From assembly GCA_024404275.1 (NCBI GenBank), contig JAKSQG010000092.1, positions 1-7,263 on the forward strand: 7,263 bases of DNA, read 5' to 3'. The notes below the pieces were generated by a model. The model saw nothing but the letters and a program-made list of their open reading frames with translations, did no database searches and was not told where the DNA came from. This document shows positions 1 to 5,042 of this stretch, in pieces. Each line of letters opens with the position of its first letter. Within the stretch, counting starts at the first letter, position 1. The position numbers and the translations under genes are program-made. The DNA comes from Clostridia bacterium (lineage in GTDB: Bacteria > Bacillota > Clostridia > Christensenellales > Aristaeellaceae).

Positions 1-416
1 TCTTTCTTCAACTCGTCAACAAGGTCAATGGTCTTGATGCGATACTTGCCAGGAATACGTCTCAGCTTGCCTTTCGTGTTAAGGCACTCTTCGTCGGTAA
101 TCCATTCCTCAGACATCACTCTTGAGAAAGCGCCCTCGCCAATGGTCTTCACGCCCTCGGGAATGACCACCTTCACAGCCGTGCAGCCGGAGAAGGACCA
201 GTCGCCCAGTTCGGTCACCTGCTTGCCGCCCAGTTTGGCGGGAATCTTGACTGTCTCCTTGTCATTGAACGTATCATACTGATAGATGCGGACCGTTCCG
301 TCCTCCAGAACGATGTAGGAATAGTCGTTTTCAACCAGCACTTCATCCTCGGCGAGGCAAACGCCGCAGACCGCCAGCAGCATCAGCGCCAGCAGCAATA
401 CCAGCAGTTTTTTCAT
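1..416 (-). CDS. Secreted leucine-rich repeat (BspA-like, LRR_5) protein, 3' part outside the window
   Basis: The 138 visible codons begin with a clear signal peptide (MKKLLVLLLALMLLAV, then CGVCLA, cleavage likely after residue 22). Residues 55-98 follow the BspA-type LRR_5 pattern: a VKIPAKLGGKQVTELGDWSF stretch, then SGCTAVKVVIPEGVKTIGEG and AF. Proteins of this kind are usually exported or surface-attached and bind proteins; no enzymatic role is expected. The start is fixed by AAGGAGG at 425-431, 8 nt upstream of the ATG. It is the last visible gene of the operon running from 1935, 29 nt after the stop of the DUF4428 gene, with no terminator between them. After residue 98 the sequence leaves the LRR consensus and becomes charged (SEEWITDEECLNTKGKLRR), so either a non-repeat insertion follows or the repeats resume beyond the window. 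The gene is cut by the edge, so total length, anchor and number of repeats are unknown. The LRR_5 call is from motif recognition. Confidence 0.82.
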   Translation of the reverse strand, partial: MKKLLVLLLALMLLAVCGVCLAEDEVLVENDYSYIVLEDGTVRIYQYDTFNDKETVKIPAKLGGKQVTELGDWSFSGCTAVKVVIPEGVKTIGEGAFSRVMSEEWITDEECLNTKGKLRRIPGKYRIKTIDLVDELKK

Positions 417-445
417 TGATTTATCCTCCTTGTCTTTGGAAGAGT

Positions 446-1201
446 TCAGCCCAGCGCCTTGCGGATGGCTTCATCCGCACGCTGCAGCATGTCCTCACGC
501 CCCGCATAGAACAGGTTTTCCATGCCCTGCACCACGGCAGCGGCACCTTGCGTCGCATCTTCGCCCTTGACAACGCCGCTGACAATATCCTTCATGCCGC
601 CCAGCATGCTCGCCATGGCCATAGCACCGGCCATGTCTTTCTGCTGCTTGGCCTTGTGGGCATGGAACGCGTCGAAACGGCCGCCGGTATGACCGGTCAG
701 GGCAGCGTCAAACTCACGGGTCAGCTTTTTGATATCGGCATCCTGCGCGGGAATGATGTAGCAGCGCATGCCATCGCCCACATGGAAGCTGATATAAATG
801 CTCTGCGGGGCGTTCTTGTCAAAGCCGGGGTGAATGCTCGCGGCGGGCTCATACTTTTCCACATCCGCCATGCGGAACACATTCCAGCTCTTCCTGGCAT
901 TGAAGATGCCGCCGCGGGTGCCGCTGATGCACACCAACGCCGTTGCGGGATCATACAGCACGCGTCCGCCGCAGAAGCCCTTCATGTTCTTGTTCTTTTT
1001 GAAATAAGCCTCATAAAGCTTTTCGCCCTGTTCATTCTGAACAAGGTTGCCCTTGTACTCCTCCAGGGTCTGATGCATCGGCTTGAAGTACAGGATGGTC
1101 TTCTTTTCACAATCGCGGCAGATGTAATTGCGGTCCGCCAGCTGCACCTGCTGCATCAGACCGATCTCCTTGCCGCAAACGGCACAATTCTGCTTTGCCA
1201 T
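446..1201 (-). CDS. DUF4428 zinc-finger domain protein, cytosolic
   Basis: The product has 251 residues with no signal peptide or membrane segment, so it should be cytosolic. The N-terminus carries a four-cysteine zinc-ribbon-like motif: C6xxC9-GKEIGL, then C28xxC31 followed by EKK. That spacing and the CGKEIGL/YICRDC wording match the small DUF4428 domain found at the N-terminus of many Clostridia proteins of unknown function. Residues about 73-168 look like a compact beta-rich domain (FCGGRVLYDPATALVCISGT ... MRCYIIPAQDADIKKLTREF) and may be PH-like, but this is inference. The C-terminal part, residues 190-251, is Ala/Met/Gly-rich and helical (MAGAMAMASMLGGMKDIVSG). The start is ATG 1201, with GGGAG at 1212-1216 and a second weak GAAGGGA closer in; the Shine-Dalgarno is poorer than those of the neighbours. 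It starts 17 nt after the FxLYD gene stops and is followed by the LRR gene, so it is cotranscribed with two exported proteins. Its function is unknown. Confidence 0.8.
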   Translation of the reverse strand: MAKQNCAVCGKEIGLMQQVQLADRNYICRDCEKKTILYFKPMHQTLEEYKGNLVQNEQGEKLYEAYFKKNKNMKGFCGGRVLYDPATALVCISGTRGGIFNARKSWNVFRMADVEKYEPAASIHPGFDKNAPQSIYISFHVGDGMRCYIIPAQDADIKKLTREFDAALTGHTGGRFDAFHAHKAKQQKDMAGAMAMASMLGGMKDIVSGVVKGEDATQGAAAVVQGMENLFYAGREDMLQRADEAIRKALG

Positions 1202-1218
1202 AATCCCTTCACTCCCAA

Positions 1219-1935
1219 TTACTTGACCACAAAGAAGCAGATGGTCTCCGCCGTGACGGGTTCAATCCCATTGGCGATCCATACGCGGGTCAGGTCGCCG
1301 GGAACGCTGCTGACGATATACTCGATCGTGCTGCCGGGATACAGGGTCAGGCGGCCGCTGGTATCGTTGTTGCAATAGATCAGTTTGCCGTTCTGGTCAC
1401 GCAGGATGGTCATCATGTTCAGCTGATCGTGCGGCGCATCGGAGGTATTGGTGATCTTCATGGCAATGCTGGTCGTAATGGCATCCCCCTTGCTGTTCAG
1501 CTTGTAGCTGTATACGGGTTCGCTTTCCGCCAGCAGATAGGCATGGTTGGAATCACGGGTTTCCATGGTCATAACGTAATTGCTGATCTTGGAAGCATCC
1601 GTCACTTCCTTGCAGGTGATCTCCTTGCGTACATAGGTACGCTCGCCGGGATGAATGGTAGCGGGATGGAAATCGGAGCCGGAGATGGCAGCCGCCTTCT
1701 CCAGGAACGGATTGCCGTCCGCATCGGTCACGTTGACTTCACACTTTTTCACTTCGACGGGCTTGTCGGAAACGTTTTCAAAGATGCAGTAAAGGTACGC
1801 GGTGTACTTGTTGTCCTTGCCTTCAAAGATGCAATAGCTGTCTTCCACCAACTGCAGTTCTCCCTCCGCCAGGGCAAAGGCGCACAGCGTCATCAGCGCA
1901 GCCACCATCAGAATCAATGCCAACCATTTTTTCAT
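1219..1935 (-). CDS. Secreted protein with two FxLYD-like beta-sandwich domains
   Basis: The product has 238 residues. A signal peptide (MKKWLALILMVAALMTLCAF then ALA, cleavage likely after residue 23) points to export. The mature part appears to contain two related domains of about 85-100 residues. The first, residues 43-107, has YLYCIFENVSDKPVEVKKCE ... DADGNPF ... IHPGER. The second, residues 152-210, has IAMKITNTSDAPHDQLNMMT ... DQNGKLI ... LYPGSTIEY. Both show the order hydrophobic strand, N-x-SD, D-x-G, PG-(E/S)-x-x-x typical of FxLYD-type (Ig-like) bacterial extracytoplasmic domains. No lipobox or sortase motif is seen. An in-frame upstream ATG at 2010 would add 25 residues, but it has no ribosome site and runs through the promoter, while ATG 1935 has GAGGAGG at 1943-1949 and begins the signal peptide. 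It is the first gene of the minus-strand operon, and its promoter is divergent from the sensor kinase operon. The exact role is unknown. Confidence 0.78.
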   Translation of the reverse strand: MKKWLALILMVAALMTLCAFALAEGELQLVEDSYCIFEGKDNKYTAYLYCIFENVSDKPVEVKKCEVNVTDADGNPFLEKAAAISGSDFHPATIHPGERTYVRKEITCKEVTDASKISNYVMTMETRDSNHAYLLAESEPVYSYKLNSKGDAITTSIAMKITNTSDAPHDQLNMMTILRDQNGKLIYCNNDTSGRLTLYPGSTIEYIVSSVPGDLTRVWIANGIEPVTAETICFFVVK

Positions 1936-1942
1936 TTGAGTT

Positions 1943-1949
1943 CCTCCTC
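1943..1949 (-). promoter_or_regulatory. Ribosome binding site of the FxLYD gene (decides the start)
   Basis: GAGGAGG on the minus strand lies 7 nt before ATG 1935. It selects this start over the in-frame ATG at 2010, which lacks any purine-rich site and lies upstream of the predicted transcription start. Confidence 0.85.
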
Positions 1950-1973
1950 TTTGGGTAAACAGTATTTTTTTGT

Positions 1974-2002
1974 ATTGTACCCGATGCGTATCCTGCTTCG
2001 CA
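1974..2002 (-). promoter_or_regulatory. Promoter of the secreted-protein operon (-10 TACAAT)
   Basis: On the minus strand TACAAT occupies 1979 to 1974, five of six matches to the sigma-A -10 consensus. The position 17 bp upstream, 2002 to 1997, reads TGCGAA, a very poor -35. A good -10 with a bad -35 is typical of an activator-dependent promoter, and a 12-bp inverted-repeat arm (2000-2011) overlaps exactly this -35 region. The implied transcription start is near 1967, giving a leader of about 31 nt before ATG 1935. Predicted by eye only. Confidence 0.5.
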
Positions 2003-2011
2003 TCATCCAAA
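2000..2011 (-). promoter_or_regulatory. Candidate operator arm 1 (TTTGGATGATGC on the minus strand)
   Basis: The plus-strand sequence here is GCATCATCCAAA, the exact reverse complement of the 12-mer at 2062-2073. Read toward the secreted-protein operon it is TTTGGATGATGC followed by 20 bp and then the TACAAT box. It therefore covers about -44 to -33, the usual place for an activator that contacts RNA polymerase at a weak -35. The likely binder, by inference, is the NarL/LuxR-type regulator encoded at 5032-5673. Confidence 0.5.
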
Positions 2012-2023
2012 GTGATAGGTTTT

Positions 2024-2036
2024 GCAAATTATTTGC
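2024..2036. repeat. 13-bp palindrome GCAAATTATTTGC in the divergent promoter region
   Basis: GCAAAT and ATTTGC are perfect inverted halves around one central T. The palindrome lies between the two 12-bp arms, and outside it are short complementary GTGAT (2012-2016) and ATCAC (2041-2045) segments. It is too far from either start to be a terminator and has no U-tract, so a protein-binding operator or an AT-rich bending site is more likely than an RNA hairpin. No regulator family is recognised from it. Confidence 0.4.
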
Positions 2037-2061
2037 TCCCATCACACCCTTTCACTGTCTG

Positions 2062-2073
2062 TTTGGATGATGC
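2062..2073 (+). promoter_or_regulatory. Candidate operator arm 2 (TTTGGATGATGC on the plus strand)
   Basis: This is the second arm of the perfect 12-bp inverted repeat, 50 bp from the first. It is followed by 19 bp and then TAGAAT, so it covers about -43 to -32 of the signalling operon promoter. The near-equal distance to the -10 box on both sides argues for one regulator acting on both divergent promoters. Autoregulation by the response regulator is inferred. Confidence 0.5.
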
Positions 2074-2098
2074 ATACCGTTCGATCCTGTGATAGAAT
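2071..2098 (+). promoter_or_regulatory. Promoter of the signalling operon (extended -10 TGaTAGAAT)
   Basis: TAGAAT at 2093-2098 is preceded by TG at 2090-2091 with one base between, forming an extended -10 element. The -35 position 16 bp upstream (2071-2076, TGCATA) matches only three of six bases and overlaps the operator arm. The predicted transcription start is near 2105, leaving a leader of about 38 nt before ATG 2143. Confidence 0.5.
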
Positions 2099-2128
2099 AA
2101 AGAGGCATTCACCGGCATTCTGCAGCGG

Positions 2129-2135
2129 AAAGGAG
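2129..2135 (+). promoter_or_regulatory. Ribosome binding site of the 7TM sensor gene (decides the start)
   Basis: AAAGGAG lies 7 nt before ATG 2143. The in-frame GTG at 2137 is only 1 nt from this site and so is an unlikely start. Confidence 0.75.
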
Positions 2136-2142
2136 AGTGGGT

Positions 2143-3759
2143 ATGAGAACAGCACGTTGGTACCAAAGGGATGAAAACCGCAGTATGCTGTCTTTGATTC
2201 TCGCCTTTCTGGGCTGCGGGCTTCTGCACGTGTTCCTGTATGGCGTCCCCTTTACCACTGAAATCGTACGCATCGTGTGCGGTGTGATGGCCCTTTTGTG
2301 GGCGCACAGCATCCGCGAGCGCATCATCGATGGGCGCGTGCGTCGGCTTCTGATCGGTGTCAGCTGCGTATTTGCACTGCTTTTTCTGCTGCAGTTCTGC
2401 CAGTATCATGTGTTGCCGGATGTCACATTCCTCAACCGGCAGTTTGATTATGCTTATTATGTTCCCATCACCCTCATACCGATGCTGGTGTTCCAGATCG
2501 CCCTGTATCTGAATGTGCAGGAAACCGAAAAGATCTCACCGGCATGGCGTTGGCTGTGGCTTCCCTGTGGAATCCTGATTGCCCTGTTTCTGACCAACGA
2601 TCTTCACCAATGGGTCTTCGCTTTCCCCGATGAAATAACCGAAATGACACGCACCGCCAACGGACGGTACATGCCGGTCTACTGGTGCTTTGCCGCATGG
2701 TCCGCTGTTCTGCTGCTTTCCACACTGATCACGTTTATCCGCAAGTGCCGCCTGCCAAGGAGCAGCTTCCGTCTGATGCTCCCGCTTCTGCCGGTCGTCA
2801 TCGGCGCCGTCATTTGGGGACTGTCACCAAGGTTCATGGGCTTCAAGATATGGAACCTCGGTGAGGTATATGCCTTCATGGGCTTCGGGTTTCTGGAATC
2901 CTGCATCAGCATCGGCTTTATCCCCTCCAACCGTCATTACCGCCGCGTTTTCTCGCTGCTCGACATCCCCGCCCGCATTGAAGACACCGCCGGAAACGTT
3001 TTGTACAGGACGGTCAACGCCCCCGCTGACCCGGCTCCAAGCGATGACCTGCAGCTCCATACCGCCTCCATCCGCGGCGGCAGCGTTTCCTGGCTGGTCG
3101 ACCTGACGCAGCTGCACCGTCTGGACCGTGAGCTGGAACATACTGTAGAACAGCTGGAGAGCCGCAACAGTCTCCTGCAGGAGGAGACCGCGGTACGCGA
3201 AGAAAAAGAACAGCACGAGACCCGCAGCCGCCTTTACGCCCATATCGCCCGCACTGTCGCCCCGCAGCTGAACGCCGTGGAGCGCCTTCTGGCAGAGCAT
3301 CCCGATGCCGGGCCCGATACCCTTGCGCACATCGCGGTGCTCAATGCGTACATCAAACGCCGCGGCAATCTGGAGCTGATGGCGGAAGACGCTCAGTACA
3401 TCAACAGCCGTGAATTGATGCTCGCCATTCACGAATCGTTTGTCTATGCCGAGCTGTGCGGCGTGGAAACGTATGCCGACTGCACCAAAGAATACAGCGT
3501 CCCCTCCAAGCTCATCATCGAAGCCTATGCGGGCTTTGAGCAGCTGCTGGAGCGCACGCTGGATCATCTGCTCGCAGTCGCCGTCTATGTGTTTGCCGAT
3601 CGGGAGGAAGTCCGTCTACGCTTCAACTGTCAGGTAAAGAACGGCGATGCAGCCTCCTCCGCGCTGTTGTCCCTGCCCTGTCTCATGGAGTGTCAGCGGG
3701 ATGTCAACGACCTGACCATCACGCTGGGCTTTTCAGCGGGAGGTGATGCCGCATGCTGA
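2143..3759 (+). CDS. HisKA_7TM-type membrane sensor with degenerate (pseudo)kinase half
   Basis: The product has 538 residues. Residues about 15-260 are strongly hydrophobic, with seven or eight membrane spans (roughly 15-34, 36-56, 67-88, 104-124, 136-156, 179-199, 209-228, 242-260). The segment LTNDLHQWVF (150-159) matches the hallmark of the histidine-kinase N-terminal 7TM region. Residues 268-322 look like a small PAS domain (RIEDTAGNVLYRT ... GSVSWLVDLTQL), followed by a coiled coil at about 323-358. The C-terminal half keeps the shape of a kinase (RLYAHIARTVAPQL, 363-376), but I see no convincing N-box asparagine, no DxGxG box and no glycine-rich lid. H367 is not in an H-E/D context. 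It is therefore probably a signal receptor or scaffold rather than an active kinase. The next gene encodes an active-looking kinase and overlaps this stop codon by 7 nt, which suggests translational coupling and a shared complex. The ligand is unknown. Confidence 0.78.
   Translation: MRTARWYQRDENRSMLSLILAFLGCGLLHVFLYGVPFTTEIVRIVCGVMALLWAHSIRERIIDGRVRRLLIGVSCVFALLFLLQFCQYHVLPDVTFLNRQFDYAYYVPITLIPMLVFQIALYLNVQETEKISPAWRWLWLPCGILIALFLTNDLHQWVFAFPDEITEMTRTANGRYMPVYWCFAAWSAVLLLSTLITFIRKCRLPRSSFRLMLPLLPVVIGAVIWGLSPRFMGFKIWNLGEVYAFMGFGFLESCISIGFIPSNRHYRRVFSLLDIPARIEDTAGNVLYRTVNAPADPAPSDDLQLHTASIRGGSVSWLVDLTQLHRLDRELEHTVEQLESRNSLLQEETAVREEKEQHETRSRLYAHIARTVAPQLNAVERLLAEHPDAGPDTLAHIAVLNAYIKRRGNLELMAEDAQYINSRELMLAIHESFVYAELCGVETYADCTKEYSVPSKLIIEAYAGFEQLLERTLDHLLAVAVYVFADREEVRLRFNCQVKNGDAASSALLSLPCLMECQRDVNDLTITLGFSAGGDAAC
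3738..3747 (+). promoter_or_regulatory. Unusually long Shine-Dalgarno inside the sensor gene
   Basis: GGGAGGTGAT has nine consecutive bases (GGAGGTGAT) matching the canonical anti-Shine-Dalgarno complement. It sits in the last codons of the sensor gene, with GGGAGG ending 9 nt before ATG 3753. It fixes the kinase start and supports translation coupled to the terminating upstream ribosome. Confidence 0.8.
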
Positions 3760-4151
3760 CACCGCAGATGACAACGATCCTCACGGGCATCAACGCGCTG
3801 TGGCTGCTGATTCTTTTGTGGTGGAGTGCGCTGCTGCTCTTTATTGAGGCGCGCAGCAGACGGATCCGTCAGGCATTGCTGACCATCCTGTTGACTGTCC
3901 TGACCTTCGTCATGGTACAATGTCATTTTCTGACGCCCGAGGATGCTGTTGCTGTGCCTTTTCTGGGTCAGATCGCAGACCTGTGGGCGCAGCTTCCCTG
4001 CACACTGATCTCCGTTTTTTCCGCCGTGCTGACGGCGCTGCTCGTCACGTTGTCGGTTCATTACCGTCGCTGGACGCAATCCCACATTTCCTATCAGACT
4101 TTCCGTGAAGCCGTCAACTGTCTCCCCGCAGGCGTTTGCTGCTATCGTTAG
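3753..4151 (+). CDS. N-terminal fragment of the sensor kinase: three TM spans, ends at TAG
   Basis: Translated literally, this open frame makes a 132-residue membrane protein with three hydrophobic spans and the first residues of the PAS domain (YQTFREAVNCLPAGVCCYR), then stops at TAG. It has the excellent ribosome site at 3738-3747. Alone it would lack dimerization, phosphoacceptor and ATPase parts, so I treat it as one piece of the kinase rather than a gene of its own. Confidence 0.6.
   Translation: MLTPQMTTILTGINALWLLILLWWSALLLFIEARSRRIRQALLTILLTVLTFVMVQCHFLTPEDAVAVPFLGQIADLWAQLPCTLISVFSAVLTALLVTLSVHYRRWTQSHISYQTFREAVNCLPAGVCCYR
4149..4151 (+). other. In-frame amber stop (TAG) within the kinase PAS domain
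   Basis: The codons read TGC TAT CGT TAG GAT GGT CTG. The residues on both sides (CCYR and DGLVILKNSTM) form the usual PAS turn 'Y-(D/R)-x-DG-L', where an acidic or polar residue is expected. A GAG to TAG or CAG to TAG single change would explain it; that origin is inference. Confidence 0.85.
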
Positions 4152-4181
4152 GATGGTCTGGTCATCCTCAAAAACAGCACC

Positions 4182-5042
4182 ATGGAGCAGCTTTGCCGCC
4201 GCATTTCGGGTCAGGCACTGCTCAACGGTCTCCGTTTCAGCGAAGCGGTCTTCACACTTCCCCAAACGACCTTCCGCAGGGAAAAGCTGGCCGAAAAAAC
4301 GCTTCTGGTGTTTGAGGACGGCACCGCGTTTTCCTTCTCCTGTGCCACCGTGCAGGATGACAAGCCGATCAATATGCTGACTGCGGTGGATGTGACGCGG
4401 GAATACAGCCGCACGCAGGCCCTGCACGAGCGCAAGCATCAGGTAGAACAACTGAATGAGCGAATGGTATCCTATCAGCAGGAAGTGCTGGCACTGATCG
4501 CCTCTCAGGAAGTGCTCAATGCCAAGGTCAAAATTCACAACGAACTGGGGGCCAGCCTGCTGGCAACCAGGCATCTGCTGCTGCGCGGTAAAGAAGAAGA
4601 GAAGGATGCCCTGCTGCAAATGATCCGCCAGAATCTGTCCTTCCTCAAGCAGGATGCACCGCCCGCGGTCAAAGATGAATACCGGCTGATCCTCAGCACC
4701 GTCCGTGACCTGGGCCTGGAAGTGGAAGTGAGCGGAGAACTGCCGCAGACGGAACCCCTGAAGCACATCACCGCCACCGCCATTCACGAATGCTGCACCA
4801 ACACCATCCGCCACGCAAACGGCAGCAAAGTCCGGATCCGTTCATCAATGGACGAAAACCGGTACTGTATCGAATGCACCAACAACGGTCAGCCACCCGC
4901 CGCCCCCATCGCAGAAAAAGGCGGCCTCTCTTCCCTGCGCCGTCTGACCGAGCATGCAGGCGGCAGCATGAGCATCACCCTGACCCCCGATTTTCACCTG
5001 ACCCTGATTCTGCCGAAAGAAGGAAATGCCGATGGCCGTTAA
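4182..5042 (+). CDS. C-terminal fragment of the sensor kinase: PAS, phosphoacceptor His and ATPase domain
   Basis: From the first ATG after the TAG this frame gives 286 residues: most of the PAS domain, the coiled coil, the KIHNELG phosphoacceptor box and the complete HATPase domain. There is no Shine-Dalgarno before ATG 4182 (the upstream bases are CTCAAAAACAGCACC), so independent initiation would be weak. If made, it would be a soluble kinase uncoupled from its own membrane part. The stop is TAA at 5040-5042, inside the start of the response regulator gene. Confidence 0.6.
   Translation: MEQLCRRISGQALLNGLRFSEAVFTLPQTTFRREKLAEKTLLVFEDGTAFSFSCATVQDDKPINMLTAVDVTREYSRTQALHERKHQVEQLNERMVSYQQEVLALIASQEVLNAKVKIHNELGASLLATRHLLLRGKEEEKDALLQMIRQNLSFLKQDAPPAVKDEYRLILSTVRDLGLEVEVSGELPQTEPLKHITATAIHECCTNTIRHANGSKVRIRSSMDENRYCIECTNNGQPPAAPIAEKGGLSSLRRLTEHAGGSMSITLTPDFHLTLILPKEGNADGR
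5020..5025 (+). promoter_or_regulatory. Ribosome binding site of the response regulator (favours ATG 5032)
   Basis: AAGGAA precedes two in-frame ATGs. It directly abuts ATG 5026 but is 6 nt from ATG 5032, which makes the second the better start. Both starts lie before the kinase stop, so the genes are coupled either way. Confidence 0.6.

Larger units (their letters stand above)
3753..5042 (+). pseudogene. Sensor histidine kinase (HisKA_3-like/HATPase), interrupted by one in-frame TAG
   Basis: Reading through codon 133 (TAG at 4149-4151) gives one continuous 429-codon kinase. It has three membrane spans (about 11-31, 41-60, 78-102), a PAS-like domain (about 115-213) and a coiled coil (220-250). 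The phosphoacceptor box is KIHNELGASLLATR with H262. The ATPase domain has an N-box HECCTNTIRHA (N350), a G1-like TNNGQPP (376-382; it lacks the usual Asp) and a G2 box EKGGLSSLRRLTEHAGGSM. The H-N-E-L-G box and the LuxR-type partner fit the NarL/DegS-like (HPK7) class. The TAG falls inside the PAS domain, between VCCYR and DGLVILKNSTM. The frame stays intact and conserved for 296 codons after it, so the lesion is recent, a sequence error, or suppressed. Without readthrough the catalytic half is lost. It overlaps the upstream sensor by 7 nt and the regulator by 11 nt. No gene in this window ends in TAG. Confidence 0.8.

Noticed and set aside
416..1378. Long plus-strand open frame of 320 codons opposite the DUF4428 gene
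   Set aside because: It has no ribosome site or recognisable domain, and it spans the end of one gene, a gap and part of another. The minus strand carries the zinc motif, the signal peptides and good ribosome sites, so this is an antisense shadow.
1936..2010. N-terminal extension of the FxLYD protein from ATG 2010
   Set aside because: It would place 25 polar residues before a normal signal peptide and be read through the promoter without a ribosome site.
2029..2409. Minus-strand open frame of 126 codons across the divergent promoter region
   Set aside because: It crosses both promoters and the start of the sensor gene, has no Shine-Dalgarno and no domain. The palindromes and -10 boxes explain the region better.
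3172..3183. 12-bp palindrome CTCCTGCAGGAG
   Set aside because: It lies inside the coiled-coil coding region (LLQEE) of the sensor, is explained by codon use, and has no nearby promoter or terminator.
3693..4814. Long minus-strand open frame of 373 codons opposite the sensor/kinase junction
   Set aside because: Its Gln/His-rich, low-complexity translation has no domain, while the plus strand shows membrane spans, PAS and kinase boxes. It is open because of codon bias on the coding strand.
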